A stretch of 64,000 bases of DNA from CAYONZ01 sp964405465. Lineage in GTDB: Bacteria; Bdellovibrionota; Bdellovibrionia; Bdellovibrionales; JAMPXM01. Where the stretch lies: positions 49,645-113,644 of the forward strand of contig CAYONZ010000004.1 in the NCBI GenBank assembly GCA_964405465.1. Reading direction: 5' to 3'. Positions 1 through 8,954 of the stretch are shown here, one piece after another. The translations under genes and the position numbers were made by a program. The notes under the pieces were generated by a model. The model was not told where the DNA came from, did no database searches, and worked only from the letters and a program-made list of their open reading frames with translations. Every line of letters begins with the position of its first letter. Within the stretch, counting starts at the first letter, position 1.

Positions 1-867
1 CTAGCACTGACATTGCTTTGGCTCAGTTTGACTATGGGACTTGCTGGCTGGTGGTTGGTCTTTGGACTTCGGCAAATCGACAAAATAGCCACTTTGAATT
101 TGCAGGAATCAGATAAAATGATTCGCCAACATCATATGATCATGCTTGAGGGTGGCGTGCTTTTTTTGCTTCTCCTGTTGGGAGGCTTGGCACTTTTTTA
201 TTACATTTATGTGGAGATGCAGCGTTCTCTTGAAAAACAAAATTTCTTTTCGGCATTTAGTCACGACCTTAAAACCTCTCTGGCAGCATTACGTTTGCAG
301 GCTGAAGCGATCGAAGAAGATCTTGCTGGTAAGGTTGAAAGTAAGTCGCTCAAAAGACTTTTAAAGGATACCGTTCGCTTGGAACTTCAATTAGAGAACT
401 CTCTTTTTATTGGCAACGATCAAACTGGAGCCTTGTTTTTAGAAAAAAGATCGCTTACGAAAATCGCTGAGGGATTGAGCTATCATTGGCCAGAAATGGT
501 TTTTGAAGTTGGTCGAGATGCAGAACTTGAAATGGATCGGCGAGCGAGTGAAAGCATTTTTAAAAATCTTGTGCAAAATGCCCTGGTGCATGGCAAGGCC
601 TCAAGGGTTTCATTGTCAGCCGAACAGGCAGAAGAAGGTCGAGTTCTTGTCACGGTTCATGACAATGGCCACGGTTTCCAGGGTGAATATTCCCAATTGA
701 CCAAGCCTTTCACCCGGCACGCGAAAACCAGTGGGACAGGTTTGGGACTCTATATTGCGAAGTCATTGTGTGCACGTCACAAGGGTCGCCTGGAGTTTGT
801 GAGTACATCCCAGGGTTTTGCTATTAAGATGGATTTGCCCGGACGTCTTTTAGGCGGTGGGCGATGA
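1..867 (+). CDS. sensor histidine kinase, 5' end outside window
   Basis: Membrane sensor kinase. The frame is open to the first base, so the true start probably lies upstream. Two hydrophobic stretches are visible, one at the very N-terminus and one about 40 residues later (LEGGVLFLLLLLGGLALFYY). They are followed by an H-box with FSHDLKTSLAAL (phospho-acceptor His about 84 residues into the visible protein), an N-box NLVQNALVHG, a G1 box DNGHGF and a G2 box GTGLGLYIA. The stop overlaps the regulator start by 4 bases, so the two form a translationally coupled pair. Little of a sensor domain remains in view, so the signal cannot be guessed. Confidence 0.9.
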   Translation, partial: LALTLLWLSLTMGLAGWWLVFGLRQIDKIATLNLQESDKMIRQHHMIMLEGGVLFLLLLLGGLALFYYIYVEMQRSLEKQNFFSAFSHDLKTSLAALRLQAEAIEEDLAGKVESKSLKRLLKDTVRLELQLENSLFIGNDQTGALFLEKRSLTKIAEGLSYHWPEMVFEVGRDAELEMDRRASESIFKNLVQNALVHGKASRVSLSAEQAEEGRVLVTVHDNGHGFQGEYSQLTKPFTRHAKTSGTGLGLYIAKSLCARHKGRLEFVSTSQGFAIKMDLPGRLLGGGR

Positions 868-1529
868 ATAGAGTTTTAGTTGTTGAAGATGATGTTTCCC
901 TTGGAGAAATTTTAGTTGAACGATTGTCTCGAGAGTTTGTCGTTGATTGGGCTAAGACTCTGCAAGAGGCAGCCACGTATTTTGCAAATTGCGACTATCA
1001 GATTGTTCTTTTGGATGTCACTCTCCCTGATGGAACTGGTTTTGAGTTCGCGACTTCGACAGTGAAACCGAAAGGTGTACCATTTATTTTTATGACAGCG
1101 TTGAATTCGGCCGAGCATCGGCTTGAAGGCTATGAAATTGGCGCTGAAGAGTATATTCCAAAACCATTTCATCTCAAGGAATTGATGCTTCGAGTTCGGC
1201 ATGTTCTCGAAAACCATGCGCCAAAAGCAGAACTGCTGGTGGGAGATCGGGTGATCGATTTTCTTAAGCAAGCGGTTCGATTTTCAGATGGGCGAGAGGA
1301 GTTTTTACAGGCTCGAGATTTTCACCTACTAAAACTTTTGGTGGAAAATTCGCCGCGGGTGATGAGTCGGGATGAGATTTTAGATTTGATTTGGGGGGAA
1401 GACAAGTTTCCGTCCCATCGAACTGTAGACAACGCAATTGTACGGCTTCGACAAGTGTTAGGCGATGATGGTGGACAATTGATACGGTCTGTTCGTGGGG
1501 TCGGATACCAATGGGTTTTAGGTTCATGA
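864..1529 (+). CDS. OmpR/PhoB-family response regulator
   Basis: Partner of the upstream kinase. The N-terminal receiver domain has the acidic pair in VVEDD, the phospho-acceptor Asp51 (IVLLDVTLPDG), and Lys100 in the EYIPKPF motif. The C-terminal winged-helix DNA-binding domain includes the typical ending TVDNAIVRLRQVLGDD...IRSVRGVGYQW. It is 221 residues, normal for the family. The heme genes start 61 bases downstream on the same strand, so regulation of that cluster is possible but only inferred from position. Confidence 0.93.
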   Translation: MNRVLVVEDDVSLGEILVERLSREFVVDWAKTLQEAATYFANCDYQIVLLDVTLPDGTGFEFATSTVKPKGVPFIFMTALNSAEHRLEGYEIGAEEYIPKPFHLKELMLRVRHVLENHAPKAELLVGDRVIDFLKQAVRFSDGREEFLQARDFHLLKLLVENSPRVMSRDEILDLIWGEDKFPSHRTVDNAIVRLRQVLGDDGGQLIRSVRGVGYQWVLGS

Positions 1530-1590
1530 ATGAATGAGTTATGGTTTCGGTCAATTCACGTTTTATCTATTTTTACAGTTGAGGTAAATT

Positions 1591-2616
1591 ATGGCGAATA
1601 TTAAATTTCAAAATGCTCTGAAGAGAATTCCGCAAAAAGTGCCACCGATTTGGTTTATGCGCCAAGCGGGACGGTATCATTCTCATTATCAAAAAATTCG
1701 TGCGCAACATTCATTTATTGAAATGTGTAAAGATGCCGAACTTGCAGCTGAAGTGGCAATGGGGCCGATTTTAGATTTTGATTTTGATGTTGCCATTTTG
1801 TTTAGTGATCTGTTGTTTCCACTTGAAGCGATGGGCATGGGATTGAGTTATGAACCAGCCCCAACCTTGGGGTGGCATCTGAATTCTGAAACAATCAAAA
1901 ATCTTCGACCAGTTTCAGAGTCTTTGAGTGGTGTTGAGTTTCAGAAAAAAGCAGTGATGCGAACTCGTGAGAGATTGCCGCAAACCAAAAGTTTGATTGG
2001 CTTTGTGGGCGGACCCTGGACCCTTTTTGCCTATGCCGTCGAAGGGGCTCATAAAGGTGGGCTCGAAATCACCAAACAAAATGTGTCGCTCTATCCAAAG
2101 TTTTGTGAAGTCTTATTGCCACTTTTAAAAGCCAATATTCAATTGCAGCTGGATGCCGGGTGTGAAGTCGTGATGATCTTTGACACGGCAGCAGGTGAAG
2201 CTTCTCCTCGCTTTTATCAGGAGGTTGTCGTGCCTGAACTCGAAAAATTGATGGTCGAGTTTAAAGGGCGATTGGGCTATTATGCTAAGGGGGTGCAGCC
2301 AGCACATTTGAAGCATAAAATTTTTCAAGAGGGTCATCAGTGGGCAGGACTGGGATATGATCACCGATGGAATTTAAGCGAGATCTTGTTGCAGACTAAG
2401 ACTGGTTTTGTTCAAGGAAATTTTGATCAGGCGTTATTGTTTCTGCCCGAAAATGATTTTGCTGTTTGGGTGCAGAAGTATCTTGAACCTCTTCGTCAAC
2501 TTTCAATTGAAGAACGTTGTGGATGGGTCAGCGGTCTTGGGCATGGTGTATTACCGAAAACTCCTGAAAAGAATGTGCGAAAATTGATTCAATCCATTCG
2601 TGAGGTATTGGCATGA
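1591..2616 (+). CDS. hemE: uroporphyrinogen decarboxylase HemE
   Basis: Decarboxylates the four acetate side chains of uroporphyrinogen III to give coproporphyrinogen III in the cytoplasm. The N-terminal signature PPIWFMRQAGRYHSHY and the internal GFVGGPWTLFAYAVEG are characteristic of the family, and 341 residues is normal. The start is preceded by TGAGG about 7 bases upstream. It is the first gene of a hemE-hemN-hemY-hemH cluster and overlaps hemN by 4 bases. Confidence 0.96.
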   Translation: MANIKFQNALKRIPQKVPPIWFMRQAGRYHSHYQKIRAQHSFIEMCKDAELAAEVAMGPILDFDFDVAILFSDLLFPLEAMGMGLSYEPAPTLGWHLNSETIKNLRPVSESLSGVEFQKKAVMRTRERLPQTKSLIGFVGGPWTLFAYAVEGAHKGGLEITKQNVSLYPKFCEVLLPLLKANIQLQLDAGCEVVMIFDTAAGEASPRFYQEVVVPELEKLMVEFKGRLGYYAKGVQPAHLKHKIFQEGHQWAGLGYDHRWNLSEILLQTKTGFVQGNFDQALLFLPENDFAVWVQKYLEPLRQLSIEERCGWVSGLGHGVLPKTPEKNVRKLIQSIREVLA

Positions 2617-3962
2617 GTGTGGATCTTTTTAAAAAATACGATATCCCTGCTCCGAGATACACAAGTTACCCGACGGTGCCGTATTGGTGCGACAGTCCGA
2701 CAAGTGATCAGTGGATCCAAAGTTTAAATCGAGCATTTGTTGAACAAAAAATGAGCTGGTCGATGTATTTGCATATGCCATTTTGTGAATCACTCTGCAC
2801 CTTTTGTGGTTGCAACACCTCTATCACCAAAGATCATTCGCGTGAGGAGAACTATATTAAGCTACTTTTGCAGGAGCTTGATTTGTATTTGCAGAAAGTT
2901 CCACAGATGAAAGAAAAACCTTTGTGCCATATTCATTTCGGAGGTGGCTCGCCGACGTTTTTTTCAGCTGAACATCTGAAATATTTGGTGAGTGAAATCT
3001 TTAAGCGCGTTAAGCGAGTCGAAGAGGGTTTTGAGGGTTCAATTGAAGTTGATCCTCGTCGTTGCCAGCCTGAGCAATTGTTGTCATTGCGTGAATTGGG
3101 TTTTTCTCGCGTTAGTATGGGAGTTCAGGATTTTAATCCTGAGGTCCAACGTTTAGTGAATCGCCATCAGCCGAAGGAGCTCACCGAGAAAGTAACAAAC
3201 GAGGCTCGGCGCTTAGGTTATGAGTCAGTCAATTTTGATCTTATCTATGGTTTACCTAAGCAGACTCTTGAATCAGTCAAAGAAATGGCAGAGATCACGG
3301 TGGCCATGCGTCCAGACCGGATTGCTCTTTACAGTCTTGCCGTGGTTCCTTGGATCAAGCCTCAACAAAGATTGTTTAAAGACGAAGATCTCCCCATGGG
3401 TGAAGAAAAAAGAAAACTCTATGAGGCGGCCCGAGAGATTTTGCTCAAAGGAGGATATCTCGAAATTGGTATGGATCATTTTGCGCTTCCCAATGATGCG
3501 CTAGCCAAGGCAGATAGAGAACGCAAACTCCATCGAAACTTTATGGGCTATACGGATCAACGCTCAGAGGTGATGTTGGGATTAGGTGTAAGTTCAATTT
3601 CGGAAACTCCGGATTGCTTTCATCAAAATGAGAAAGCACTTCCAGTGTACGAACGTCGAGTTTCTGCTGGGGAACTACCTACTTTGCGCGGGCATATTTT
3701 GAACGAAGAAGATCGAAAAAGGCGAGAACAGATTTTGAAGTTTATGACCGAGTGGCAAGTGCAGTTTGAGAATTCAGAACAAGAAAATGACGCACGAGTT
3801 TTTTTGAGTCAGATGCTTGAAGATGGTTTGGTTGAAATTCGTGAGGCAAAGCTCATGCTCACGGCTAAAGGTAAACCATTTTTGCGCAATGCCTGCATGG
3901 TGCTGGATAGTCGATTGCGAAGAAGTGCGCCGCAAACCAAAGTTTTCTCGTCGTCGTTGTGA
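2613..3962 (+). CDS. hemN: oxygen-independent coproporphyrinogen III dehydrogenase HemN
   Basis: Radical-SAM enzyme converting coproporphyrinogen III to protoporphyrinogen IX without oxygen. The N-terminus YDIPAPRYTSYPTVPYW and the iron-sulfur motif CESLCTFCGC (CxxxCxxC plus the extra Cys) are diagnostic of true HemN rather than the HemW look-alike. GGGSPTFF (SAM-binding) and the C-terminal HemN domain follow. 449 residues is typical. It is coupled to hemE by a 4-base overlap. Confidence 0.95.
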   Translation: MSVDLFKKYDIPAPRYTSYPTVPYWCDSPTSDQWIQSLNRAFVEQKMSWSMYLHMPFCESLCTFCGCNTSITKDHSREENYIKLLLQELDLYLQKVPQMKEKPLCHIHFGGGSPTFFSAEHLKYLVSEIFKRVKRVEEGFEGSIEVDPRRCQPEQLLSLRELGFSRVSMGVQDFNPEVQRLVNRHQPKELTEKVTNEARRLGYESVNFDLIYGLPKQTLESVKEMAEITVAMRPDRIALYSLAVVPWIKPQQRLFKDEDLPMGEEKRKLYEAAREILLKGGYLEIGMDHFALPNDALAKADRERKLHRNFMGYTDQRSEVMLGLGVSSISETPDCFHQNEKALPVYERRVSAGELPTLRGHILNEEDRKRREQILKFMTEWQVQFENSEQENDARVFLSQMLEDGLVEIREAKLMLTAKGKPFLRNACMVLDSRLRRSAPQTKVFSSSL

Positions 3963-3972
3963 GTGGTCCTCA

Positions 3973-5304
3973 ATGAGCAGTGTCAGATTGGATGAAACAA
4001 AAGGGCTGAACTCAGCAAGGCAAATTAAAATTGTCGGCGCTGGGTTCACTGGTTTAACTTTGGCCTACTTTTTTGTAAAGCGCGGCTGGAAAGTTAAGAT
4101 TATTGAGAAGACATCTGAAGTTGGCGGGTTGATTCATACTCGAACGACCGAGCATGGTATGGCAGAGACCGCAGCTAATGGCGTTTTTAACTCGCAGCTT
4201 TTTCAGGATATTGCTGCTGAGATTGGTGTCGAGTTACTTGAGACCAAGTCTGAGGCCAAGAAAAGATTTTTATACCGTGATCATCCTCAACGTTGGCCAT
4301 TTTCATTTCGAGAATCGTTTCGCTTGGTGTGTTTGGCTTTGAGATTGGTTTTTGCTAAGGCCAGCCTGCGTCCTGAGAGCCGTGATTCGGTTCGGTCGTG
4401 GGGTACGCGCCACCTTGGAAGTGTTTTGAGTCGCTTCAGTATCGAGACTTTTTTGCAGGGTGTGTACGCTGGGGATCCGGCGCAAATGAGTGCTGAAATG
4501 ATTTTGCAAAAAGTGTTTGCTCCAAAGAAAAGGCAAAACTGGGATGGTTATAGGCGCGGCACGCTCGCTCCACGCGAAGGTATGGGGCAATTTATTGAAC
4601 ATCTGTTTCAATGGCTTGTTGCTCAGGGCGTGGTGTTTGAATTTACCAAAAACTTCGTCTTGTCCAACTCCGCAAGCGGGGACAATGAAGACACGCATGC
4701 GACCTTCAATGAGCCGGTCATATTGGCAACTCCTGGACATGTGGCCCGAAAGATTTTGGAGAGTTCTAATGACCCTAGGTTGCTTGCTCGGGCTCAGGGC
4801 CTGGCTGCTGTTCATCCCTTGGCGTTAGTGACGGTGACTGTTTTTTGGCCAGAACATCGGTCGAGGTATTCGGGTTTTGGCTGTCTTTTTCCACCAGGGT
4901 TTTCTCGCCCAGTTTTGGGTATTTTAATGAATAGTTTGATTTTTGAAAACCGATCCCATGCTTGTGCCAGCGAAACTTATATTTTAGGTGGAGCACTTCA
5001 TGCAGGAGTGGTGGAATGGACTGACGCTGAGATTTTGAATTTGGTGGTCTCAATGAAAAATGATTTTGAGGGATTTGCCGGTTCAGAACGAATGGCCCCA
5101 CTTGCAAGTGAAATTACCCGTTGGCCGCGTGCGTTTCCACACTATACAGTTGAATTGAATGCTGCCCTCAAGGAGCTCGAAAGACACGGGCAGGGTATCT
5201 ATTTAGCCGGAAATTACTTAGGTAAAATTGGGTTGGCACAAATGCTTCAAGATAATTTTGAACTGGCTGAAAAAATTTGCCAGTCGGCGAGGGGTGGAGT
5301 GTGA
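3973..5304 (+). CDS. hemY: protoporphyrinogen oxidase, HemY type
   Basis: FAD-dependent oxidase of protoporphyrinogen IX to protoporphyrin IX, the penultimate heme step. The FAD-binding Rossmann motif KIVGAGFTGLTLAYFF with the acidic end IIEK lies near residue 20, and the C-terminal FAD motif reads GIYLAGNYLGKIGLAQ. I chose the ATG at 3973 although the frame stays open to 3817, because the upstream part only overlaps hemN and has no family similarity. That gives 443 residues, the usual size. The stop overlaps hemH (TGATG). Confidence 0.9.
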   Translation: MSSVRLDETKGLNSARQIKIVGAGFTGLTLAYFFVKRGWKVKIIEKTSEVGGLIHTRTTEHGMAETAANGVFNSQLFQDIAAEIGVELLETKSEAKKRFLYRDHPQRWPFSFRESFRLVCLALRLVFAKASLRPESRDSVRSWGTRHLGSVLSRFSIETFLQGVYAGDPAQMSAEMILQKVFAPKKRQNWDGYRRGTLAPREGMGQFIEHLFQWLVAQGVVFEFTKNFVLSNSASGDNEDTHATFNEPVILATPGHVARKILESSNDPRLLARAQGLAAVHPLALVTVTVFWPEHRSRYSGFGCLFPPGFSRPVLGILMNSLIFENRSHACASETYILGGALHAGVVEWTDAEILNLVVSMKNDFEGFAGSERMAPLASEITRWPRAFPHYTVELNAALKELERHGQGIYLAGNYLGKIGLAQMLQDNFELAEKICQSARGGV

Positions 5305-6350
5305 TGGCGGAACAGAATAAGATCGGTGTACTCGTCATCAATTTGGGAACACCCGAATCGCCTGAACCAACAGCGGTCGGAAGTTATTTACGCGAATTTT
5401 TAATGGATAAATGGGTGATTGATTTGCCCTGGCCGCTTCGTTGGTTTTTGGTGAACGCATTGATTGTGCCTAAACGAAAATTTGCCTCGGCAAAAAATTA
5501 TCAAAAGATTTGGACAGACAAAGGATCCCCACTTTTAGTTTTAACCTCAAAATTTTCTCGCGCCCTACAACAGCAGCTGAATTCGGATTCACCTGGAGAC
5601 CGGTATGTTGTCGCCATGGGGATGCGATATGGTAAACCAAGTTTGCAAGAGGCACTCGAGTATTTAAAAGACCAGAACTGTGAGCGTGTGATTGTTTTGC
5701 CACTTTATCCTCAGTATGCCGAATCAACGACCCGTTCTAGTCTTGAGCGGGTACAAGAACTGGCGGCAAACTTTGGTTTTAAGCAAAGGTTGGTCGAAGT
5801 TAGGAGTTTTTACGCTCACACTCAATATTTAAGTTCTTTGGCTTCGAGCGCGCATGATTATCTTGGTGAGTTTGATCATTTGTTAATGAGTTTTCATGGG
5901 CTACCCGAACGCCAGGTAAAAAAGGTTGATCCGTTACATAACAGTTGTCTAAAAGACGTGAACTGTTGTGAGAAAATGAGCGAGATGAATCAAAACTGTT
6001 ATCGTGCGCAATGCTTTGCTACGGCTCAGCAGCTGGCGAAGAAGCTAGGCCTTGATGAAGGAATGTATTCGGTCGCGTTCCAAAGTCGCCTGGGAAAAAC
6101 ACCTTGGATACGACCCTACACCGATGAGGTTCTTGAGGAGCTGGTTCAGCGTGGGGTGAAAAGACTTGCGGTGATTTGTCCGTCATTTATTGTCGATTGC
6201 CTGGAGACGCTGGAGGAAATTCAAATTGGTGCGGGAGAAAAGTTTCGCTCGCTTGGTGGCGAACGTTTTCTCTTTATCCCATGTTTGAATTCCTCACCCG
6301 AGTGGGTGAGGGCTGCGAGCGCTATAGTTCTTGAGCAAAGCATATGTTAA
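5304..6350 (+). CDS. hemH: ferrochelatase HemH
   Basis: Inserts ferrous iron into protoporphyrin IX. The start at 5304 (MAEQNKIGVLVINLGTPESP) fits the family and overlaps the hemY stop by 1 base. Recognised motifs are SFHGLPERQVKK (catalytic His region), VAFQSRLGKTPWIRPYT and CPSFIVDCLETLEEI. A Cys-rich segment (NSCLKDVNCCEKMSEMNQNC) could ligate a [2Fe-2S] cluster, as in some ferrochelatases; that part is inference. It is the last gene of the heme cluster and converges on the next, minus-strand gene one base later. Confidence 0.95.
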   Translation: MAEQNKIGVLVINLGTPESPEPTAVGSYLREFLMDKWVIDLPWPLRWFLVNALIVPKRKFASAKNYQKIWTDKGSPLLVLTSKFSRALQQQLNSDSPGDRYVVAMGMRYGKPSLQEALEYLKDQNCERVIVLPLYPQYAESTTRSSLERVQELAANFGFKQRLVEVRSFYAHTQYLSSLASSAHDYLGEFDHLLMSFHGLPERQVKKVDPLHNSCLKDVNCCEKMSEMNQNCYRAQCFATAQQLAKKLGLDEGMYSVAFQSRLGKTPWIRPYTDEVLEELVQRGVKRLAVICPSFIVDCLETLEEIQIGAGEKFRSLGGERFLFIPCLNSSPEWVRAASAIVLEQSIC

Positions 6351-6351
6351 A

Positions 6352-7236
6352 TTAAAAATATCGAGGTCGTGGTATCGGCGGCCGTGGTCTGGGCGGCGGA
6401 TAAGGTCGTGGACCAGGACGGGGAGGAGGATACGGTGGATTTACGCTGTCGTCCTGATTGCATCGCTCCCATAGCAAAGAATATTCGATAGGATGAGTTG
6501 TCACATCAAGACTGTCGATGCTGGTCATCACCTCATCATTGGCTCGATTTGTTTGCACGAGAACTCGAGTGTCGGCTTGAATCGTAAAGCTTCTTCCACA
6601 GGGAGAGACACTTGAACCTTGGGTCATTGCCGAGAGCTGAAAACTGTCTTCGAATGAACCCACCATGACCTTTGCGCGCATCACCCGAGGAGCATTAGTG
6701 GGATTGCCTCCGATTTCTAAAAATCGAAAGCCAGCACCGAAAGTTGTGCGAGCGCCATTGGGAACGTGAGCAAAGCCCCGATAATCCATTTTGACGATTT
6801 GCAGCCGGTAGCCGCTCGGAACTTGAAATGGAATATTCATTATACAATCAACAGCGGCACGCACCTGGCCACTATTTCCTCCGGCGGTGGCCACATAGCT
6901 ATCAAAAAGAACACTGAGAAGTCTTTGATCATTGGAGATTGAAACTGCAGCTTGCCCTTGTTTGCAGCCTTCGCCGCCAAATGTGACAGCTCCCATTTGT
7001 AGACCTGGAACAAATTGTGAATTTTGATTCGGAGCAGTTCCTGAATCGCCAAGGACAAGATCGCCCTGATTGATAGGGTCAGTTTGTGCCTTGGCGTTTT
7101 GCAGACTTCCGAGGCAAACAAGAATTGTGATTAGAAAGAATGAAATTTGTCGTAGTAGTGATTGGTTCGATGTGGTTCGTTCTTTTTGTGAAACTGTAGG
7201 CAGTGAACTGTTTTGTTGGTGTTTTGTCGGTGTCAT
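6352..7236 (-). CDS. secreted DUF4360-type protein with Pro/Arg-rich tail
   Basis: 294 residues. A basic N-terminal stretch is followed by a hydrophobic signal segment (ISFFLITILVCLGSLQNAKAQ) with a likely AQA-type signal-peptidase site. The central domain resembles DUF4360 (GCKQGQAAVSISNDQRLLSVLFDSYVA, then VPSGYRLQIVKMDYRGF). The last 28 residues are almost only Pro, Arg, Gly and Tyr (PPYPPPRPGPRPYPPPRPRP). The next gene on the same strand encodes a paralogue without this tail. Function is unknown. The tail may bind envelope polymers or cross a wall layer, which is inference. Confidence 0.82.
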   Translation of the reverse strand: MTPTKHQQNSSLPTVSQKERTTSNQSLLRQISFFLITILVCLGSLQNAKAQTDPINQGDLVLGDSGTAPNQNSQFVPGLQMGAVTFGGEGCKQGQAAVSISNDQRLLSVLFDSYVATAGGNSGQVRAAVDCIMNIPFQVPSGYRLQIVKMDYRGFAHVPNGARTTFGAGFRFLEIGGNPTNAPRVMRAKVMVGSFEDSFQLSAMTQGSSVSPCGRSFTIQADTRVLVQTNRANDEVMTSIDSLDVTTHPIEYSLLWERCNQDDSVNPPYPPPRPGPRPYPPPRPRPPIPRPRYF

Positions 7237-7266
7237 CGTGGGCCCCTCAAATTAAAGTTAGAAAAT

Positions 7267-7294
7267 GGCCTCGCCCCTTTGGGAGAGCGAGGCC
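7267..7294 (-). terminator. terminator-like hairpin after the second DUF4360 gene
   Basis: Perfect 8-bp stem GGCCTCGC/GCGAGGCC with a 12-base loop, about 45 bases past the stop codon of the 7338-7955 gene. On the minus strand it is followed by CATTTTC, a weak U-rich tract. It separates the two DUF4360 genes, suggesting they are transcribed separately or that the hairpin attenuates read-through. Confidence 0.55.
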
Positions 7295-7337
7295 AAGAAG
7301 CTCAATATGAACTTTGGGATTTCATATTGAATAGACC

Positions 7338-7955
7338 TTAAGGACAACGTCTAAATTCAAAGTGATAGACGAGAGCACTTGAAACGTCGGCACTGTCGAG
7401 TGTCGCATTTGCTTGTTCATAGCGGCTATTGGTTTGCACCAAAAGCCCAGTGTTGACTCGCAAGATGGTGTCGGCTCCACATCGGCTCCAAACCATGGCT
7501 TCAACACCGATATCGTTGGTAAAAAAGAAGTCCTTTGACTGCGGACCATAGAAGGTCTTCGAGGTTCTTGGTCCTCTGGAATCGGCAAAGAAATATTCAA
7601 CATTGAACTGTGATCTTCCGCCAGCAGGAACGCTATTGAACCCTCGGTAATCTATCTTAAACAGTGAAACGCTGTAACCATTGGGGACATGAACTGGGAT
7701 GGCGATGTTGCAAGATTTGCGATCAAAAGACTTACCAGTGTTGCCGCCCGCGTCTGCACTGTAGCTATCAAAGAGAATGCTTAGCTCTTTGTGGTCTGGA
7801 CTGACAGCGGTGCTGACCGTTCCGGCAGGGCAGCCTGTGCCACCATAACTTGGATCATCAATGCGAATGTCATCAGCTTGAGCTGACGCTGCAGAGATAA
7901 CTAAGGCCGCGAATGTGAATGCTTGAATGAGATGTTTTCTCATTTTTCCCCCCAA
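7338..7955 (-). CDS. secreted DUF4360-type protein
   Basis: 205 residues with a clear signal peptide (MGGKMRKHLIQAFTFAALVISAASAQA) and a mature domain that matches the DUF4360 pattern: GGTGCPAGTVSTAVSPDHKELSILFDSY, an internal Cys (RKSCNIAIPVHVPNGYSVSLFKIDYRGF) and a C-terminal FRRCP. Four cysteines suggest two disulfides in the periplasm or outside the cell. A second start 12 bases in (MRKHLIQ) lacks a clearly better ribosome site. It is paralogous to the 6352-7236 gene. Biochemical function is unknown. Confidence 0.85.
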   Translation of the reverse strand: MGGKMRKHLIQAFTFAALVISAASAQADDIRIDDPSYGGTGCPAGTVSTAVSPDHKELSILFDSYSADAGGNTGKSFDRKSCNIAIPVHVPNGYSVSLFKIDYRGFNSVPAGGRSQFNVEYFFADSRGPRTSKTFYGPQSKDFFFTNDIGVEAMVWSRCGADTILRVNTGLLVQTNSRYEQANATLDSADVSSALVYHFEFRRCP

Positions 7956-8219
7956 TTGAAATGTTAGTTACAAGCTTTTGATTTTTTGGAATCAAAGTGG
8001 CTTTGAAGTTTTTGATTTGCAACGGGCATACCAGAGAAATGTGGACAAGAATCCTTTTGCTTCTTACACTAAAAGTGAAATTTTTAATTTTTTGGGATCA
8101 CTTCGCTACTAAAGAAGTAGAGATGAAACATAAGAAGTGACATTGGTGGTGTCATTCTATGCGAGCTATGCGTAATTTTTTGTCTGCTTGCAGCACAAGT
8201 CTGCTGTGAAAGGAATGAG

Positions 8220-8816
8220 ATGCAAATTCAAAAGCAAATGCAAAAACAAATTAAAGAAGTGCAATCGAACAAAAATCAACCAATGCAACAAAAGTACAAA
8301 ATGCGAAAATTATTTTTTTTAATCCTGCTTGGTGTTTGTTTGCAAATGTCGGGCTGCACCTGTGCCAGAAAGTTATTCCACATGAACGGAGACGCCAAGA
8401 AAGGTGTCGATCCACTGAAGGACACCGCGCCTCCTGACTATACAGGTATCACTGTGGAGCGTGTCCTAAAGACCGATGTCAGTATAGGAAAGGGAACCGA
8501 GTCTGTTCATGACGGCGACACAGTTTTTGGTAAGTACACGCTTTGGGTTTATGATCCAAAAAAAATCGGAAATAAAGGAAAAAAAGTCGGAGAGAGTGGC
8601 GACAAGGTGACGAAGGTCAACTTGGGCAAAGAAGAAGTCATCAAGGGTTGGGAACAGGGAATCTTAGGAATGAAAGTCGGAGGCAAACGCTCAGTGATCA
8701 TTCCGATAAGCCTGGCTTACGGCAAAGAAGGTGCCGGAGAAATTCCTCCGAATTCGATTTTGCTTCTGGAGTTTGAATTAACTGAGCTTAAGTCGAGTGC
8801 AGCGCCAGCTAAATAG
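8220..8816 (+). CDS. FKBP-type peptidyl-prolyl isomerase, lipoprotein
   Basis: Proline isomerase anchored in the envelope. The N-terminus carries a basic region, the hydrophobic stretch LFFLILLGVCLQM and a lipobox ending SGC, followed by another Cys. The FKBP domain fills the rest: DTVFGKYTLWVYD, EEVIKGWEQGILGMKVGGKRSVIIP, LAYGKEGAGEIPPNSILLLEFELTEL. AAGGA lies 6 bases before the ATG at 8220, which decides that start although internal ATGs closer to the signal segment exist. 198 residues. Confidence 0.9.
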   Translation: MQIQKQMQKQIKEVQSNKNQPMQQKYKMRKLFFLILLGVCLQMSGCTCARKLFHMNGDAKKGVDPLKDTAPPDYTGITVERVLKTDVSIGKGTESVHDGDTVFGKYTLWVYDPKKIGNKGKKVGESGDKVTKVNLGKEEVIKGWEQGILGMKVGGKRSVIIPISLAYGKEGAGEIPPNSILLLEFELTELKSSAAPAK

Positions 8817-8821
8817 CATTG

Positions 8822-8847
8822 AGAGGTGTTCGCGATTCGTTGAACAC
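8822..8847 (+). terminator. hairpin after the FKBP gene
   Basis: Stem AGGTGTTC/GAACACCT (8 bp, perfect) with a 10-base loop, 5 bases after the FKBP stop. No U-tract follows, so it could stabilise the mRNA end or assist factor-dependent termination rather than act as a classic intrinsic terminator. Confidence 0.45.
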
Positions 8848-8954
8848 CTGTCAAAGGTCTGGGCACAAAAATCGATTCAAATCTAATAAGAGTATTTTTA
8901 CCTGGCACGTGGATCGCATTGTCATATTGATGAATGTGCAATGAAGGAGGATCC

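Noticed and set aside
3817..3972. Upstream extension of the protoporphyrinogen oxidase frame
   Set aside because: Overlaps hemN in another frame and has no family similarity; the ATG at 3973 gives the normal length.
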